From Leptodactylus fallax (taxonomy: Eukaryota; Chordata; Amphibia; Anura; Leptodactylidae), in NCBI GenBank assembly GCA_947044405.1, contig CAMRHE010000067.1, positions 6,081,501 through 6,145,500 of the forward strand: a stretch of DNA of 64,000 nucleotides, read 5' to 3'. The position numbers and the translations under genes were made by a program. This document shows, piece by piece, positions 23,150 through 34,574 of this stretch. Each line of letters begins with the position of its first letter. Positions within the stretch are counted from its first letter, which is position 1. The notes beneath the pieces were generated by a model. It searched no databases, had not been told where the DNA came from, and saw only the letters and a list, made by a program, of their open reading frames with translations.

Positions 23150-24090
23150 AGTATATCACTTAATTACTGTATCACTTAATCACTTCATCCTGTTTCACTA
23201 CTGGTGTACAGAATCCTGTAGTTAACTATCGGATTCTGACTACAAACAGTTTTTGCGCTGTTCATTCTATGGAAAAAATAACATTCTTAATTTATTCTCT
23301 GGGTCAGTACGATTATGGCGATACCAAATATGTATAGATTTTTTTAATGTCTTACTACTATGACACTAAAAACTTTTTTTTTAAGAAAAGGATTAGTTTT
23401 GGAGTCTCTATAGTCTGAAACCCATAACTTTTTTATTTTTCCATCAATGGAACTGCAGGATAATGTAAATTTTTCATTGGTATCATTTAAGGATTCGAGC
23501 AACTTATTGATCACTTTCTATTCTGTTTTTTGGATAGCGGAATAAACATTATTTTTTATTTTTATTTTTATGCCATTCATCATGCAGGTAAAATATTGTA
23601 ATAATATTATATGTCAGGTTGTTACGGAACGTGGCGATACCAAATATGTGTACTTTTTTTTCACTTTTATTTTTTAAAATCTGCAAAACATTTTAATAGG
23701 GAAATTGTGGTTTATTTGTGTTTATTTTATTTTATTGTTTTTTTTTTTTTATATTTTATTCATTTTATTTTTACTTTTTTTTTCAAGCCCACCTAGGGTA
23801 CTTTACCACTAGGTGGCTTGATCACCTATCCAATACACTACAATACATGTGTATTGCAACGTATTGTGTCTGTTCCTTAATTGTAACAGGCATTTTATTA
23901 GGACATGCCTCTAGCAGGTCCTAATAGAAAGTCTATGATGGCAGTCATGGGGGCCTTTGTTAGGGCTCCCGCAGTGATCGCATAGACTCTGCTTCTGAAC
24001 TCGCTCGATCACTGTCACGTACATGTACATGGGGATGCAGTAACTACCCGCATTCCTTGACCTACATGTATGTGAAAATGCGTGAAGGGG
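23150..24090. repeat. Long non-autonomous repeat of about 0.94 kb
   Basis: A composite of T-rich blocks, with GATTATGGCGATACCAAATATG-like text twice (near 23310 and 23625), a CACTAGGTGGCTTGATCAC segment and a GC-richer right end. The outer ends TTAATCACTTCATCC and GTGAAGGGGTTAA are imperfect inverted repeats with TTAA. It encodes nothing. Class is unproven. Confidence 0.5.
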
Positions 24091-24564
24091 TTAATCAGTT
24101 TTTATTGAAATAGTAAGGATAGGCATGAACATACATGTCCCGAAAACATGCTCAGGGAACATAAAGTAATACAGAAACAGTCAAAGATTTTCATTATCAC
24201 ATAAATAATAAATCAGTACAATGAGTAGAAGATTCATACTTGATATATGATAATATGTGAGCATATATATACCGTCTTATTGATCTGTTGTGTTTTATAG
24301 TAGATGAGGTTGGATGAAGATGTATCTAGCCTAGTTTCTAGAAATAGATAGAAATAGAACAATTTATTTAATTGAAATAATTAAAAAAGTTCTTTGTCTA
24401 GGTATTTCTGGAGTTTTCTGGTTTTCACTGATTCCCTCATGGAATATCCATCTAATGTGTTCAGTGCTGGCCGGCACACTAGTAGGAATCACTTCACCGC
24501 CCATGTACAATAGGATCCAGGCAATAAGGCTGACCTCCAGACAATATGTGACCAATAACTCTTT

Positions 24565-24850
24565 AAAGGGGGTTTCCAGACTTCCAGGTTGATGACCTGT
24601 CCTTGGGATAGGGTGAGTGCTGTGGTCTGTTCACTCAACACCAAGCACATCCTATAGTATGGAGGCTATACTAAGGGACTGAGCTGCTCACAGACCATGT
24701 TCAGAATGAACATGATATCACATGGTCTGTGAAACGGAAGTTTCTAACAGCTGATAAGCGGGGGACCCCAACTGATCCCTCACTGATAACCTATTCTATG
24801 TATAGGTCATCAATTGATAAAGCCTAGAAAATCCATTTAGGTTTGTCTTT
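24565..24850. repeat. TTAAAGGGGG-type MITE
   Basis: It starts TTTAAAGGGGGTTTCCAGAC and ends in GAAAATCCATTTAGG. GATGACCTGTCCTTGGGATA is inverted as CTATGTATAGGTCATC. Same general type as 59205-59530 and 58055-58330. Confidence 0.5.
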
Positions 24851-24954
24851 TTGAGGGGAAATCAAAATAAAAGCAGGGGTGTCAACAGAAGTATGGAAAG
24901 GCAATATCTAGATACAGGAGAAGTTTTGAAAAGAACAAGAATAATCTTATAACA

Positions 24955-25311
24955 ACTGTTCATTAAAGTTTTTGTCAATGGATGCGACCATGAATGGAGG
25001 AACTTTCTATGGTCTGAAGCTTGTCAGAAACCCAGCCATGATGTCCTTACTGTGGCGGGGTTATCTTCTCATACATGTAGTCCCTGCCTGATAACCTGTC
25101 CACAATAAGGACATCATGGCTGGGTTTCTGACATGCTAACAAGTGCCAGACCATAGAAACTTCTGCATTCCTGGTCATATCTATTGGAAACCCATCAAGA
25201 CAACAGACTGTCACCACTAGAGGAAATCTTTAAAACTCTGCAAATCGTTTCATTAATTCATTATTTACCAAATATTATTTGCAAAATTGTTTATCTTTTC
25301 ATTGTCTACAC
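24955..25311. repeat. Foldback MITE, family 4, copy 2 (left part, split by hAT)
   Basis: The core AACCCAGCCATGATGTCCTT and its inverse AAGGACATCATGGCTGGGTT match copy 1 at 17770-18130. Copy 1 ends in AATAGTCTACAAAC; here the matching GTCTACAC is the 8-bp site duplicated by the hAT element. The MITE resumes at 26719. Confidence 0.65.
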
Positions 25312-25653
25312 CAGGGGTCCCCAAACTACGGCCCGCGGGCCGCATCCGGCCCCCAGAGGCCATTTACCCGGCCCTTGTCGCAATTTCCTTGTGTTATTTC
25401 AATTGTGAGCGCACAGGCGGCGCTTACAATTGAAATAACCCGCCGAGCGCTACACGGGAAGTCTCGTTCTTGTGTAGACGCTCGGCGCTCGTCGTCCGGA
25501 CCTAGAATGATCACGTCATGACGCACGACGTGCTCATCTAGGCCTTACAGCCGAAGACAGAGGAGCCGGGAACACAGCGCCGGAGCGGCTGCAGTGCTAG
25601 GTAAAGTATATTTTCACTTTTTTTTTTTACTGGGCATGGAGGGGGATCAGAGA

Positions 25654-26275
25654 GCTGGATCTATATGGGGGTTTGATGGGACCTATATGGGGGATTGATG
25701 GGACCTATATGGGGGAGAGCTGGACATATATGGGGGAGAGACCTGGACCTATATGGGGGAGAGAGCTGGTCCTATATGAGGGAGACTGCATGGGACCTAT
25801 GGGGGGGATGGGACCTGGGGGGGCATGGGACCTATATGGGGGGGGCATGGGACCTATATGGGGGAAAGAGCTGGCCCTATATGAGGGGAGACTGCATGGG
25901 ACCTATATGGGGGAGACTGCATGGGACCTATATGGGGGAGACTGCATGGGACCTATATGGGGGAGACTGCATGGGACCTATATGAGGGAGACTGCATGGG
26001 ACCTATATGGGGGAGACTGCATGGGACCTATATGGGGGAGAGCATGGGACCTATATGGGGAGGGCATGGGACCTATATGGGGGAAAGAGCTGGCCCTATA
26101 TGAGGGAGACTGCATGGGACCTATATGGGGGAGACTGCATGGGACCTATATGGGGGAGACTGCATGGGACCTATATGGGGGAGACTGCATGGGACCTATA
26201 TGAAGGAAAGAGCTGGACCTATATGGGGGAGAGAGCTGGACTTATATGGGGGCAGAGTGCTGGACCTATTTGCGG
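25654..26275. repeat. 25-bp minisatellite inside the hAT element
   Basis: The core unit ACTGCATGGGACCTATATGG plus GGGAG is repeated in register from about 25900 to 26205, with degenerate versions (GAGAGCTGGACCTATATGG) on both sides. Since 25 is not a multiple of 3 and the unit has no stop, all three forward frames stay open and give a 25-residue period. Confidence 0.85.
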
Positions 26276-26281
26276 GACCTA

Positions 26282-26522
26282 TGCATCTCTCTCCTCTGAG
26301 ACCTATCCTAATCTCAGGAATCATGCACTCAAAATGGCAACAATCTTTGGCAGCACTTATGTTTGTGAACAGACTTTTTCCAGAATGAAACATCTGAAAT
26401 CTCCAACCAGATCTAGACTAACCGATGTGCACTTGCATCACTTGTTACGGCTAGCAGTGACAAATATGAAACCGGACATTGACCATCTCATTAGTCAAAA
26501 GCAGGCCCATACTTCACATTGA
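26282..26522 (+). pseudogene. hAT transposase C-terminal dimerisation fragment
   Basis: The frame that ends at 26522 reads SETYPNLRNHALKMATIFGS then TYVCEQTFSRMKHLKSP and RSRLTDVHLHHLLRLAVTN. This is the conserved hAT C-terminal dimerisation region of ZBED/Charlie-type transposases. The upstream catalytic and BED zinc-finger parts are gone. The frame runs open from the minisatellite (ATG at 26007), so a 171-residue chimeric peptide is formally encoded. A functional protein is unlikely. Confidence 0.75.
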
Positions 26523-26789
26523 AATAATGGTGAGTTTGTTGACTTAAATTTACTATTTCTTTATTTTGAATGTTGTATTTGTTCCCTTTTGGTTTTACTT
26601 TAAAATGAGATACGTGTAGTGTGCATAGGGATTTTCATAGTTTTTCTTATAGTCCGGCCCTCCAACGGTCTGAGGGACAGTGAACTGGCCCCCTGTGTAA
26701 AAAGTTTGGGGACCCCTGGTCTACACATTTCAATGTGATTCTGTTCAAGGGAAAACTCCTTTAATTAAAAGGCTATGAAGAAAGGAAGG

Positions 26790-27600
26790 TAAGAAATAGT
26801 ATAATGGGGAAGAAACCGCCATCCAGGGAAAAATCACCTGAAACCTAAGAATAATTCCCAAAGTATACCCCAGCAAACGTAATCCTCATAATCCAACAGA
26901 GCAAGAATTGAATTTCAACAATAAACTGATAAAGGGTAAAAAATGGATTGTTAAAATTGGTAAAATGGATTTTCCAGTTTTAGGCAAATAAAAGATCACT
27001 GGAATGTTCTTTAGCTTTCTCATATAGTTTTTGCTTCAATATTCTGCCATTTTCAATATATCTGCTTCCTGTTATGAATAGAAAAACATTCTTGGCTCAC
27101 TCAACTGTGAATTGAATATTTGCATCACATTCTAGATTCTGTCCTGAGGGTTTGCTACGGTGTGCAGTTCAAGGGTAGTTTTTAAAGGGTAGTCTTTCAT
27201 CATAACCCAGCCCTGCAAATAGATAGGTTAGGGTTAACTGGATCAAATAGTGTTTTCCCCTTGTGGATTTGTGAATCGGTCTCTTCAATGCTGAGATATC
27301 ACCTTTTTTGTCAATATGCAAACAAGCACCTTTGAGCAACGAAGGCGTTACTGTTGCGCCAAAGAAGTAGGCAGCAACATTCTAGTTTCTCCATTGTATA
27401 TTGATAAAAACAGTGATATTTCAGCAATAGAGACACCATTTCATAAGGGAAAACACTGTTTGATTCAGGTGACCCTGACCTATCTCTCTGTGGGACTGGG
27501 TTAATATGCTGGGTTCTGGTGACAGATTTCCTTAAATTATAGATGCTTGTCTAGATTGCATACACTACAGTTAACCCTCAAACTGTTCAATGTGTCATGT
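26790..27600. other. No gene recognised
   Basis: Low-copy AT-rich DNA with no exon or RNA gene. About 27215-27540 may be a foldback repeat: GGGTTAACTGG...CAAATAGTGTTTTCCC against GGGAAAACACTGTTTG...TGGGTTAATATG. That would be another MITE. Confidence 0.4.
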
Positions 27601-27603
27601 CAG

Positions 27604-28752
27604 CAGGTGTATAATATAACCACAGAGCCCTATAGCAAATCTTGTGATAGGACCACAAATAACCATGATGCTCTACAGTGCTGGGTTTAGAACCTGAAAT
27701 GGTTTGATCGTTTGTTGTGCCTAATACACAGATGTAATGCACGCAGTGATGACACAGTACAGGTAAAATGTACACAACAATGTCACAGTGGTGGGATAAT
27801 GAATGCAGTGATGTCACAGTGATGTAATAATGCACACAGTGAAGCTACAGCACAGTTATAAAATACACAGTGATGTCACAGTACAGGTAAAATGCATACA
27901 ACAATGTCACAGTGGTGGGATAATGAACACAGTGATGTCACAGTGGTGGGATAATTAATACAGTGAAGCTACAGCACAGTTATAATGTGCACAGTGAATT
28001 CACAGTACAGAGATAATGGACACAGTGATGTCACAGTACACGGATAATGTACACAGTGATGTCGCAGTACAGAGATAATGGACACAGTGATGTCACAGTA
28101 CAGGGATAATGTACACAGTGATGTCACAGTACAGCGATATTGGACACTGTGAATCTACAGCACAGTTATAAAGTGCACAGTGATGTCACCCAATAGGAAT
28201 AATGAACACTGGTTTCCCAGTGGATATGGAAAATAGTAACGTCACAGTACATGGATAATAAATATAGTGATGTCACTGTACAGGAATAATAAACACTGTG
28301 ATATCACAGTGCAAGCATAATACAATTATATCATAGCACTTTAATAATGAACGCAAGAAGTGAACACAATGTACACTGTGAAATGACAGTATAGGGAAAT
28401 GACATAAAATGCTGTCTCACACCAGGAGTGATGTGAAAAGTAATGCTGTAGATAATGCACACAGAAGGGGTTATCAATCATAATGTAATATAGAATAGGG
28501 CCACCAGGGCCGTAGTTATAGGGGGTAGCAGCCCAGAGGGGACCCCATAGCACATAAAGTATAACACTACTCTACATGGCACAACATAAGTAGAGGTCCC
28601 ATTACAGATTTTTGCGCTGGGGTTCAAACTCAATTTTCAATCATCTATACTCAACATGAGCTGCATCTTATGTCTGAGTGGAAATGGGCTTCCTAAATTG
28701 TTGTGCCCCATTGCAGCTGCCATGACTGTTACCATGGTAGTTACGACAATGC
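27604..28752 (-). mobile_element. hAT-like MITE with 31-bp minisatellite, copy B (inverted)
   Basis: The left end CAGGTGTATAATATAACCAC with GAGCCCTATAGCAAATC is the inverse of the right end of copy A. The right end GGTAGTTACGACAATG is the inverse of copy A's start. The array between is the reverse complement of that in copy A. Extra sequence at about 28506-28640, starting CAGGGCCGTAGTTATAGG, looks like a further related element nested inside. Confidence 0.5.
27735..28330. repeat. 31-bp minisatellite, inverse orientation
   Basis: The unit is near ACACAGTGATGTCACAGTAC plus AGGGATAATGT, about 19 degenerate units. It is the reverse complement of the unit at 20990-21440. Confidence 0.75.
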
Positions 28753-28754
28753 AC

Positions 28755-30220
28755 TTATATACGTATGATGGTCATACCCTGGATGTAAACAAGCACGTTT
28801 TCATTCATGGAAAGCAAGCAGAGATCTTGAAAAGGATCTGGAACTGAAGCACAAAAGCATATCCTAAAAAGTTGCATAACTTGAAAAAATTGAATTATAA
28901 ACTTAATTTACATAAAACTTTAAATCCCTTTCAACAACCAAAAACACAATTTTTTTTTTTTACAAAAATGTTTGTATCACTTTAATTGACATTCAACTAA
29001 ATGATGCTAGAAACAGTATGCTGAGAATAATAAGATTTTTAGTTGACAAATTTACTATAAAAAAGGTTACTTTTCCTGTTCTTGGTTGAACCTAATGATG
29101 ATTTTATTTATCTATTTATGTACTTGGAGTTTGGAGTATAAATCATGTGTGCAGCGGTCATGACTCGTGATCTGTGATGTATTAGTAATGCCTTTGATTA
29201 CCTAATAGAATTTTAATTTACCAAGTTTTAAAAACTTATAAAAAGATTTGTTGTGCTGTGACTCATAATCACCTGGAAAATTTGAGGTAAAGGCTAATGC
29301 GACAAATCCTCTCACTGTCTAATAATACATTAATTCACTATCCTATTTCTTTTTTTGATTGTACAATAAATCATCATGAGCACAAGAAAACAACACGGAG
29401 ACAGCAAATAAATATCCTTTTAATTAGAAGGTTTGTGAGTTATTTTTATGTATCCTCAGGTTTACAATTTGCAATTAGAAAAGAAATCAAGACAATGCAC
29501 TTTCTTATACCTTACACAGTCAGAAGAGCAGCATATACTATCAAATACGCAGGTTTCCTACCTTCTGTTCCAAGTTTGCAAAACTGATATGGTAAAACAG
29601 ACTAAAACCATTTGCTGACCTCTTATTTATAGGGTGTATACAGATTTGCAATAATTGTTTTATTTCTTCAATTAATATAAAATAACATTAATCAGCTTTG
29701 AATACAATCTTGTTTAAAAATTTCTTATCATTATGTGTACATAGATTTTATGCAGACCTATGTGTCTCCTTGGTTACAGACTTCAAACCATCTGTGTAGT
29801 CTGCAGTTAGTGGGCGGAGCTGAGCAGCAGTTAGCAGCAGGAGATAGTAAAGCCCATTGATGTAAAGCGACGCCCCTAAATCCCTTTTCTACTCATTTCC
29901 ATAGGGATAAAAGGACGATTTTTACAAGAATAGAGCAGTGGCCCTGAATAAGAAATACATCATTGTAAACTATGCTGACAGCTCTACAAGGGACTGTAAT
30001 TAGTTTATAACTTAATTTTGTGCTGACAGACTCCCATTAAGTACATCTAGTGCTGGGGACATAGGGAAAAAATTCATATAAGCAACAGAAGAACAGCTTT
30101 CTAAGTCTCTATACATTTGCGTCTTCTCTTATCCTGATCGTATAAGGTCCTTGTCCCCTTACCCAAAATGTTTCCCAGTAAGCCAACTACATGGTTGATG
30201 TTATTGTAGTCGTTTAACTG
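28755..30220. other. No gene; one repeat-like patch
   Basis: About 28860-29650 is AT-rich low-copy DNA. About 29755-30065 (GTGGGCGGAGCTGAGCAGC, ending CTGACAGACTCCCATTAAG) looks like a dispersed element related to the TTAAAGGGAGTCTGTCAG family. No exon or RNA gene was seen. Confidence 0.35.
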
Positions 30221-30221
30221 C

Positions 30222-30837
30222 TTAAAGGGAGTCTGTCAGTAGTAAACTGGGTATAAACCTAATCCCACTACCTTCTAAAGGCGGGCAGCATGGTAGCTCA
30301 GTGGTTAGCACTGCAGCCTTGCAGCGCTGGAGTCCTGGGTTCGAATCCTGCCAAGGACAACATCTGCAAGGAGTTTGTATATTCTCCCCGTGTTTGCGTG
30401 GATTTCCTCCCACACTCCAAAGACATACTGATAGGGAATATAGATTGTGAGCCCTATATGGGACAGTGACTGTCAATGTCTGTAAAGCGCTGCGGAATAT
30501 GATGGCGCTATAAAAGTAAGCATAATAAATAAATAATAATTCTACAGTTCGCAAAGATGACTTTATTACTCAGCTTTGGAGTTCCATTTGTAAACTGTTG
30601 TCGTATTCATATACAATTGAGGTGTCTAGAGCTTGGAGTCTAGAGCTGAGGCCAAAGCCTAGGCAAGTAAAGACAAGCCCCACAGTGGTTCATTGGCATA
30701 TGAATAAAGTGGTGATGTACATGAAAATGGGGCACCAAAGCCGAGTAGCAGAGGCATATTTGGAAACTGTAGAATCACCTTTACAAATTACTGGGATTAG
30801 GTTTATATCCAGTTTACTGCTGACAGACTCTATTTAA
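30222..30837. repeat. TTAAAGGGAGTCTGTCAG MITE interrupted by a SINE
   Basis: It is bounded by TTAAAGGGAGTCTGTCAGTA and, inverted, CTGACAGACTCTATTTAA. AAACTGGGTATAAACCTAAT is mirrored by ATTAGGTTTATATCCAGTTT. The SINE at 30283-30540 sits inside the left arm. The same family flanks a LINE at 44861-46111. Confidence 0.7.
30283..30540 (+). mobile_element. tRNA-derived SINE, copy 1
   Basis: The 5' part has a tRNA-like A box (TAGCTCAGTGGTTAGCAC) and B box (GGTTCGAATCC). It is followed by a family body with CCCACACTCCAAAGACATAC and TGCGGAATATGATGGCGCTA and an AATAAATAAATAAT tail. TTCTA occurs at both borders as a possible short target duplication. Other copies: 51530-51803, 47141-47340, 44645-44800 (minus) and 62920-63078 (minus). 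Confidence 0.75.
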
Positions 30838-31559
30838 CGCTACATGATGTGGATGTAAGTCATGAAGTTTCTCATCCAAAGGCTCTATGCCATATATGTA
30901 CCTCATGGGACTGCACAGGCACAACTGCATTCCAACTGTAACAGCCTGGATCAAAGAAACTTCTAATCCCAGTTTCTTAACCCCTTAGAACCCATTGTTA
31001 ATAGCGATTGCAGTATCTGTGGTGTCTTGCAGAGAGAAATGGTTCCCTCTGTTAGCCCATGAGTACTCTGGAGAAGCATGTCATTATAGTTTGCCAGTCA
31101 GCGTAATACTGACAGGTAATAATGCTTTGTAAAACTATGTACTTCTCTGTTTCCAGTCCCCTAATATAACAAAAAATGAAAACATAATTTAATTGTAATT
31201 AAATTTAAAAATGCCCCTCCCCCCAAAATTATAATAATTATTATTATTATATCACATTTCCTACATGTACCAAGATTTTATATAATCCTGGACAACCCCT
31301 TTAACCTGCCCCTGTATAAGGTTAAAGACTGAAGGTACTTTTAATTGAAACTGTAAGTAAAATTCTGCGCAGTAATGTGTAACTCCGGCAACATGCACAT
31401 TTCACCTCTGCATTGAATATAAGTATGATCCACTTAGAGACTACTAAAACTGTGACGGATACAGCCGTTATTTACACACACGTATGACTGTGATATACAA
31501 CACATAGACCAAAAGTTATGCTAAATGAATTTATAAACTAAAGGTTTCAGCTCTTGGAA

Positions 31560-31960
31560 GGATTTCAGCAAGATTTGCGTATAAATTGGTAAGTGAGGTG
31601 AACTCTCCCTCTAATCCCCACAGAGTAATAAATACAGAATGATGTGTATTTGTATTTGCTTTGCAGTCCATAGTCACCCGCCGGTGCCCTAATCTGTCCA
31701 AACCAATTATGACTTTTGGCTGAACACTAGGAAATTATTTAAACAAAAATGTCATTAGCTCAGTCTAAAAATTAATGGAAGTTTTAATGTACTTTCTCCC
31801 AGATCTGTTAATTTGCAGCTAATCTGTTGACAGAGTCACCAGCGTTATTTATGAGATCACAGAAACAAACATGATCTTTCTTCATCTCTGATTGGAAACA
31901 CAAATATTGTTTTAATATGGATGTTACTGTGATGTCCTACGAAAGAGAGGCCATTCACAA
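31560..31960. other. Candidate conserved non-coding element
   Basis: Complex low-copy DNA without tandem or inverted repeats. It contains AACCAATTATGAC, GGAAATTATTTAAAC, AAAATTAATGG, GTTAATTTGCAGCTAATC and GTTATTTATGAG, that is many homeobox-type TAAT cores. It ends near the decayed Tc1. By appearance only. Confidence 0.35.
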
Positions 31961-31980
31961 GGAGTCAGAATTATACACAC

Positions 31981-32905
<925 letters not shown>

Positions 32906-33089
32906 TATATATATATGTATATATATATTTATACACATATACACTCCTTGGAGATTGGGAGTTGTGACTGCTGTAGTCACAATGGCAAAGATTTTGACCA
33001 GATCCTCTGATGCTCCTCCTAGGCTGGAGTAGTTTTGAGAGGACCTGCAGGGTGTCTGCGGATGGTGGTAGTAGTGTTTCCCCCAGAGC

Positions 33090-33664
33090 ACATCCTAGTA
33101 GTAGTAAGCCTCACAGAGCCTGGTGGTGGTTGGAGAGCCCATGATGGTAGGTGCAGGAAAAAGACCCAAAAGACAGTATTTTCCAAACAAGGTAACACAG
33201 TTTTGACATAAAACTAGGTAAATCCAAACAGGTTACAGTTCTTAGGAGTTTCTCACTGAAGCAGAGATGGTAGATAATACTTCCTGGTGACAGTCTGTAT
33301 CTCCCTTGCTAGGGCAGACTGCGCTGAATCCACCAAAGTCAGAAGTGTCTTCAATGTTCTGGTTGTGGGGTGCAGATCTAAGATGGTGCCTTGTCTGATT
33401 AGAAGCTTTGAGGTTCTTGTAACTTTACCTGCACAGACAAATGAGCAGGGACTGCAGAACAATACCAATACCAGACTGTCCTTGAGCTGGCTTATACCAG
33501 CCTAACCAGGTCTCTAGCTGAGTCTCCACACTTCTCCTCCACACTACTTCCTCCTCACAGAAGGAAAAGAAGACTAACTCTGTCTCTTCCCCTTCTCTAC
33601 TCAGAGTTCCCAAGTCAGGGTTGTACCAAGTGCTCAGCTTTCAGCTTTAGTGGTCTGCTACAAC
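33090..33664 (-). repeat. Possible LTR-like fragment
   Basis: The minus strand starts TGTTGTAGCAGACC and holds a TATA-like GGTATAAGCC about 170 bp in, as an LTR would. No poly(A) signal, clean CA end or target duplication was found, so this is weak. About 32925-33090 next to it has no recognised feature. Confidence 0.25.
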
Positions 33665-33745
33665 AATAGTAATGCTGTATATATAAGTACCAAATCCAAG
33701 ACCTTACAGGTCGTATACAACAATAGATTATCTGAAAAAAAATTA

Positions 33746-34217
33746 TATAATCCAAAATGATAATCACAATAATACAGAAATTAATATATAACTTTTAATT
33801 AAAGTTAAAAATCACAACAACATATAACCACCCTAAAAGCAGCACAATTAAATAGTCCTCAAAATATCAAAATAAATATATATATAATTTGGAGACAAAA
33901 AAAAGCAAACAAAACAGGCACGGCAGCCTGAAATAGGAAAAACCAACCAGACACTTACCGTGATTCAGATGGTGCCTGGTTGCTGAAGCAAATACCAGAA
34001 GGGGAGGTTGGTTGGTTTTTCCTATTTCAGGCTGCCGTGCCTGTCTTGTTTGCTTTTTTTTTTGTCTCCAAATTATATATATATTTTTTTTGATATTTTG
34101 AGGACTATTTAATTGTGCTGCTTTTAGGGTGGTTATATGTTGTTGTGATTTTTAACTTTAATTAATTAAAAGTTATACATTAATTTCTGTATTATTGTGA
34201 TTATCATTTTGGATTAT
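33746..34217. repeat. Near-perfect palindrome of 472 bp (foldback MITE)
   Basis: The left arm (33746-33950) and right arm (34007-34217) are inverted copies differing mainly by a few substitutions and an extra ATTA and A residues. A spacer of about 56 bp separates them. Outer sequence ATAATCCAAAATGATAATCA, inner sequence GGAAAAACCAACCA. No coding capacity. The high arm identity suggests a recent origin or gene conversion between arms. Confidence 0.85.
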
Positions 34218-34305
34218 GTATATATAAGTAAATGTATCCTAACAACTTTGTAGTGTTCCAGTAGGACTCTCTTTCTCTGTCTACGTATATATATATATCT
34301 ATATA

Positions 34306-34574
34306 CAGTACAGACCAAAAGTTTGGACACACCTTCTCATTCCAAGAGTTTTCTGTATTTTCATGACTATAAAAATTGTAGATTCACACTGAAGGCATCA
34401 AAACTATGAATTAACACATGTGGAATTATATACTTAACAAAAAAGTGTGAAACAACTGAAAATATGTCTTATATTCTAGGTTCTTCAAAGTAGCCTCCTT
34501 TTGCTTTGATTACTGCTTTGCACACTCTTGGCATTCTCTTGATGAGCTTCAAGAGGTAGTCACCTGAAATGGTC
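34306..34574. repeat. Left long terminal inverted repeat of DD38E Tc1 copy 1
   Basis: It matches 35668-35936 in inverse, with a few differences such as GTAGCCTCC against the GTAGCCACC-type sequence. It includes the transposase 3' coding end (34469-34574). Confidence 0.85.

Larger units (their letters stand above)
25312..26718 (+). mobile_element. Internally deleted hAT transposon with minisatellite core
   Basis: This 1407-bp element has terminal inverted repeats CAGGGGTCCCCAAACT and AGTTTGGGGACCCCTG. A perfect 8-bp duplication, GTCTACAC, lies at 25304-25311 and 26719-26726, diagnostic of hAT insertion. The left subterminal region holds two hairpins: GTTATTTCAATTGTGAGCGC with its near-complement, and CGCCGAGCG/CGCTCGGCG. 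Most of the transposase gene is missing and its place is taken by a minisatellite (25654-26275). Only the C-terminal dimerisation part remains (26282-26522). It could move only with enzyme supplied in trans. Confidence 0.9.

Noticed and set aside
27720..28320. Regularly spaced repeats as a CRISPR-like array
   Set aside because: Units are contiguous and degenerate without unique spacers, in a vertebrate genome; it is a minisatellite.
30283..30360. tRNA gene at the A-box/B-box sequence
   Set aside because: It cannot fold into a full cloverleaf with matching acceptor arms, and it is repeated with the same 3' body elsewhere; it is a SINE head.
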